Positions 15,299-16,762 of a stretch of DNA of 16,762 nucleotides are shown here, piece by piece. Where the stretch lies: the NCBI GenBank assembly GCA_016929465.1, contig JAFGIT010000058.1:1-16762 (forward strand). The letters run 5' to 3'. Origin of the DNA: Candidatus Coatesiibacteriota bacterium (GTDB lineage Bacteria > B130-G9). The notes under the pieces were generated by a model, which was not told the origin of the DNA, did no database searches, and saw only the letters and a program-made list of their open reading frames with translations. The position numbers were made by a program, and so were the translations under genes. Within the stretch, counting starts at the first letter, position 1. The number at the start of each line of letters is the position of its first letter.

Positions 15299-16047
15299 TT
15301 CTTTCCAGCCCTCTTCAGAGCATCGAGGAATCGCTGCGTTGCCTCATCCCTGTCCGGAGGTTTCGGCGGCGTCCGCCTGGAGGTTGAACGAGAGCGACTC
15401 GCTGGACTGCTCTTTTCCTTTTCCTGCTCCTCGTCAGCCTGATCCTGTTCTGGGACAGCCGTCTTCAACACTGCGACCTCGAAGCTCTCCTGTCCATTCG
15501 AGAAAACGACGAGCGTGTGCCTGATTTCGGCCACATACCAACCGTCTTTGACCTCTTCGCCAACGCGATACGACCTCGGATCGAGCAGTTCGTCGGGCGT
15601 AGGCGTTGGAGTAGGCGTGCTCCTACTGGTCCGACGTGATCGTCTAGACCTGCGTGCTGGCCTCTTTGGCTGCACCTTCTGCGCCGCTTTCTCCGCTACT
15701 ATTGCGTATTTGATCCTATCGGAGAGGATCATGATGCCATACACCTCGAGATTGGGCTTTTCTTTGCTGTCTGCATCATCCGTCGGTGTTTTCGTCGGCG
15801 ATGGCTCTGGCGGAATATATCTAGTCCTATCAGGCCTGAAGAGGTCTCGTTCAACCATCAGCTCATAGCCTGAGCCGGCTTCCATCTTCTCGACAGCATA
15901 TTCGTCTCGCGATATACGCCTGGGTGTGACTGTATCTGCCTTGGCCTCCTGCCCCAGAGGTCCCTGCCAAATCTCTGCAAGCCAAAGCGCCATCAGGACA
16001 GCGGCGACAGAGAGAGAAAGATTTATCAAAAATAGCTTTCGAAACAT
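15295..16047 (-). CDS. gspC: GspC-like inner-membrane protein of type II secretion
   Basis: GspC links the inner-membrane platform (GspL/GspM) to the secretin N0 domain across the periplasm. The 250-residue product has a short cytoplasmic N-terminus, one membrane segment (about 7-24), a periplasmic linker, and a homology-region-like beta domain at about 63-196. That domain opens with the characteristic VERDLFRPDR (66-74) and continues with EVYGIMILSD and GWYVAEIRHTLVVFSNG. The domain is split by a basic insert (124-151) rich in Arg, Ser and Thr-Pro repeats, and a charged Ser/Arg/Pro tail (197-250) follows, with no PDZ domain. Identification rests on topology, the ERDLF motif and position next to gspD and a GspM-like gene, so a PilP-like role is an alternative. 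It starts 11 bp after the gspM-like stop; the ribosome site is weak (AGG about 10 bases upstream). Confidence 0.8.
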   Translation of the reverse strand: MFRKLFLINLSLSVAAVLMALWLAEIWQGPLGQEAKADTVTPRRISRDEYAVEKMEAGSGYELMVERDLFRPDRTRYIPPEPSPTKTPTDDADSKEKPNLEVYGIMILSDRIKYAIVAEKAAQKVQPKRPARRSRRSRRTSRSTPTPTPTPDELLDPRSYRVGEEVKDGWYVAEIRHTLVVFSNGQESFEVAVLKTAVPEQDQADEEQEKEKSSPASRSRSTSRRTPPKPPDRDEATQRFLDALKRAGKK

Positions 16048-16058
16048 CTGCTAAATAC

Positions 16059-16616
16059 CTAGGGCAATTCCTTTAGAACGAAACCAACTACTGTAATCTC
16101 GATAAAAATCTTCTGGGGATCGCGCTGGTTCTCGGGCCTCAACTCCAGCTTTTTGACGTGTAGGATCATGCGATCATCCAACAGTCTGCTCAAGAAATCC
16201 TTCAATTCAGATAGAGAACCCGTTGCGCTAAGCTCGACTGGGACAGCCACGAAACCGCCGCGTTCCTCATTCTTCAGTATCTTCTTGCTGCGGGTACTGA
16301 GTCTCGACCTCTGAAGAAGCGAATCCAGCGTCTGCTGGAGCTTCGCCCCCGCCACATTTGTATTCGTCGATGGGATAAGCCTGGAATCGAGCCCCGAGCC
16401 AATGCTCTTCAACTCGTTCAGCTCATACTCAGCGGCGGGCCGCTCCGATATTATCTTGACACTCTTCTCATATTTGAATTGTAGGTCTTCGATCTTATCC
16501 GATAATTCCTGGCTATATGCGAAAATCGGTGCGATGGCGAATTTGAATAGAATGAATAGCCCAACAGCGACGCCGCCCACTATCAGTATTTTGCGGTCTC
16601 GTTCAGTCAGCTTCAT
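16059..16616 (-). CDS. GspM/PilO-like inner-membrane assembly-platform protein
   Basis: The 185-residue protein has the GspM/PilO layout: a short basic N-terminus (MKLTERDRK), a single membrane segment (about 10-33), a periplasmic coiled coil (about 35-70) and a C-terminal ferredoxin-like alpha-beta domain (about 85-183). Within that domain, VPVELSATGSLSELKDFLSR is the typical helix-strand signature of this family. GspM and PilO pair with GspL and PilN to anchor the secretion ATPase complex. The start overlaps the upstream gene's stop by 4 bp (ATGA), with GAGGAG about eight bases before the ATG. gspC follows 11 bp downstream. GspM is preferred over PilO because the next genes look like gspC and gspD, but sequence divergence makes the two hard to separate. 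Confidence 0.8.
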   Translation of the reverse strand: MKLTERDRKILIVGGVAVGLFILFKFAIAPIFAYSQELSDKIEDLQFKYEKSVKIISERPAAEYELNELKSIGSGLDSRLIPSTNTNVAGAKLQQTLDSLLQRSRLSTRSKKILKNEERGGFVAVPVELSATGSLSELKDFLSRLLDDRMILHVKKLELRPENQRDPQKIFIEITVVGFVLKELP

Positions 16617-16762
16617 TCTTCCGGCTCCTCATCTGTCTCATCGCCCTCTCCTTCGGAACCAGGGTCATCGGTTGTCCCCACCTCCTCGTCGCCGCCAGCA
16701 TCTCCGCCGGTATCGACCTCGTCGTCAATATGGGCGTCATCAGTTGCTGCTGTATCTTCTTC
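16613..16762 (-). CDS. C-terminal tail of a secretion-cluster protein, truncated at the window edge
   Basis: An open frame enters from the right edge and ends at a TGA overlapping the GspM-like start (16613-16615). The visible 49 residues are almost entirely Asp, Glu, Gly and Thr (for example VDTGGDAGGDEEVGTTDD and SEGEGDETDEEPEE), plainly a disordered acidic tail rather than a folded domain. By gene order the protein is most likely the GspL/PilN-like partner of GspM, but none of its fold is visible. Similar Gly/Asp-rich tails occur on the GspD of this cluster. The frame is supported by its codon content and the 4-bp overlap. Confidence 0.65.
   Translation of the reverse strand, partial: EEDTAATDDAHIDDEVDTGGDAGGDEEVGTTDDPGSEGEGDETDEEPEE

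Overview
The window reads as part of the chromosome of an uncultured, probably diderm (Gram-negative-type) bacterium. The evidence for an outer membrane is a GspD-type secretin, two lipobox-bearing precursors and inner-membrane GspC/GspM-like proteins. Thr-Pro and Ser-Arg low-complexity linkers in the secretion proteins, together with large hybrid kinases, are familiar from little-cultivated phyla and deltaproteobacteria-like lineages, but nothing here fixes the phylum. I see no phage, insertion sequence, CRISPR array, tRNA or rRNA. Coding density is high and most genes within a cluster overlap or nearly touch.

Region 1 (1-1910, minus strand): plsC (lysophosphatidate acyltransferase-like) followed 31 bp later by ispH (last enzyme of the MEP isoprenoid pathway). 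A 22-bp inverted repeat just beyond ispH is the likely transcript end. Region 2 (2145-6191, plus strand): two ABC exporter half-transporters that most likely form one heterodimer. The first has Asp in place of the catalytic Glu, and the second has a degenerate LSSGE signature, so both defects fall in the same composite ATP site. The second subunit also carries a roughly 120-residue insertion in its first extracytoplasmic loop. A 46-codon frame fills the gap between the two genes and overlaps both.

Region 3 (6253-11538, minus strand): a four-gene signalling operon with every junction overlapping. In transcription order it encodes a membrane-anchored DUF3365-type c-heme sensor, a 1193-residue hybrid histidine kinase (HAMP, two PAS, HisKA/HATPase, two receivers, HPt), a stand-alone receiver, and a receiver fused to a Cys/His-rich C-terminal module. 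None of them has a recognisable DNA-binding or cyclic-di-GMP output domain, so the output is probably through protein contact.

Region 4 (11539-12014) is a 476-bp non-coding stretch with several short inverted repeats. Region 5 (12015-16762, minus strand) is a type II secretion / type IV pilus-like cluster, in transcription order: the acidic tail of an unidentified protein (the gene runs off the right edge; position suggests GspL), a GspM/PilO-like protein, a GspC-like protein, a short 58-codon frame bridging gspC and gspD, the lipobox-bearing secretin GspD, and an unknown lipoprotein. GspC and GspD share unusual Ser/Arg/Thr inserts at domain boundaries. The best candidates for something undescribed are the two bridging short frames, the Cys/His receiver tail, the heme-sensor/hybrid-kinase operon, and the terminal lipoprotein of the secretion cluster.
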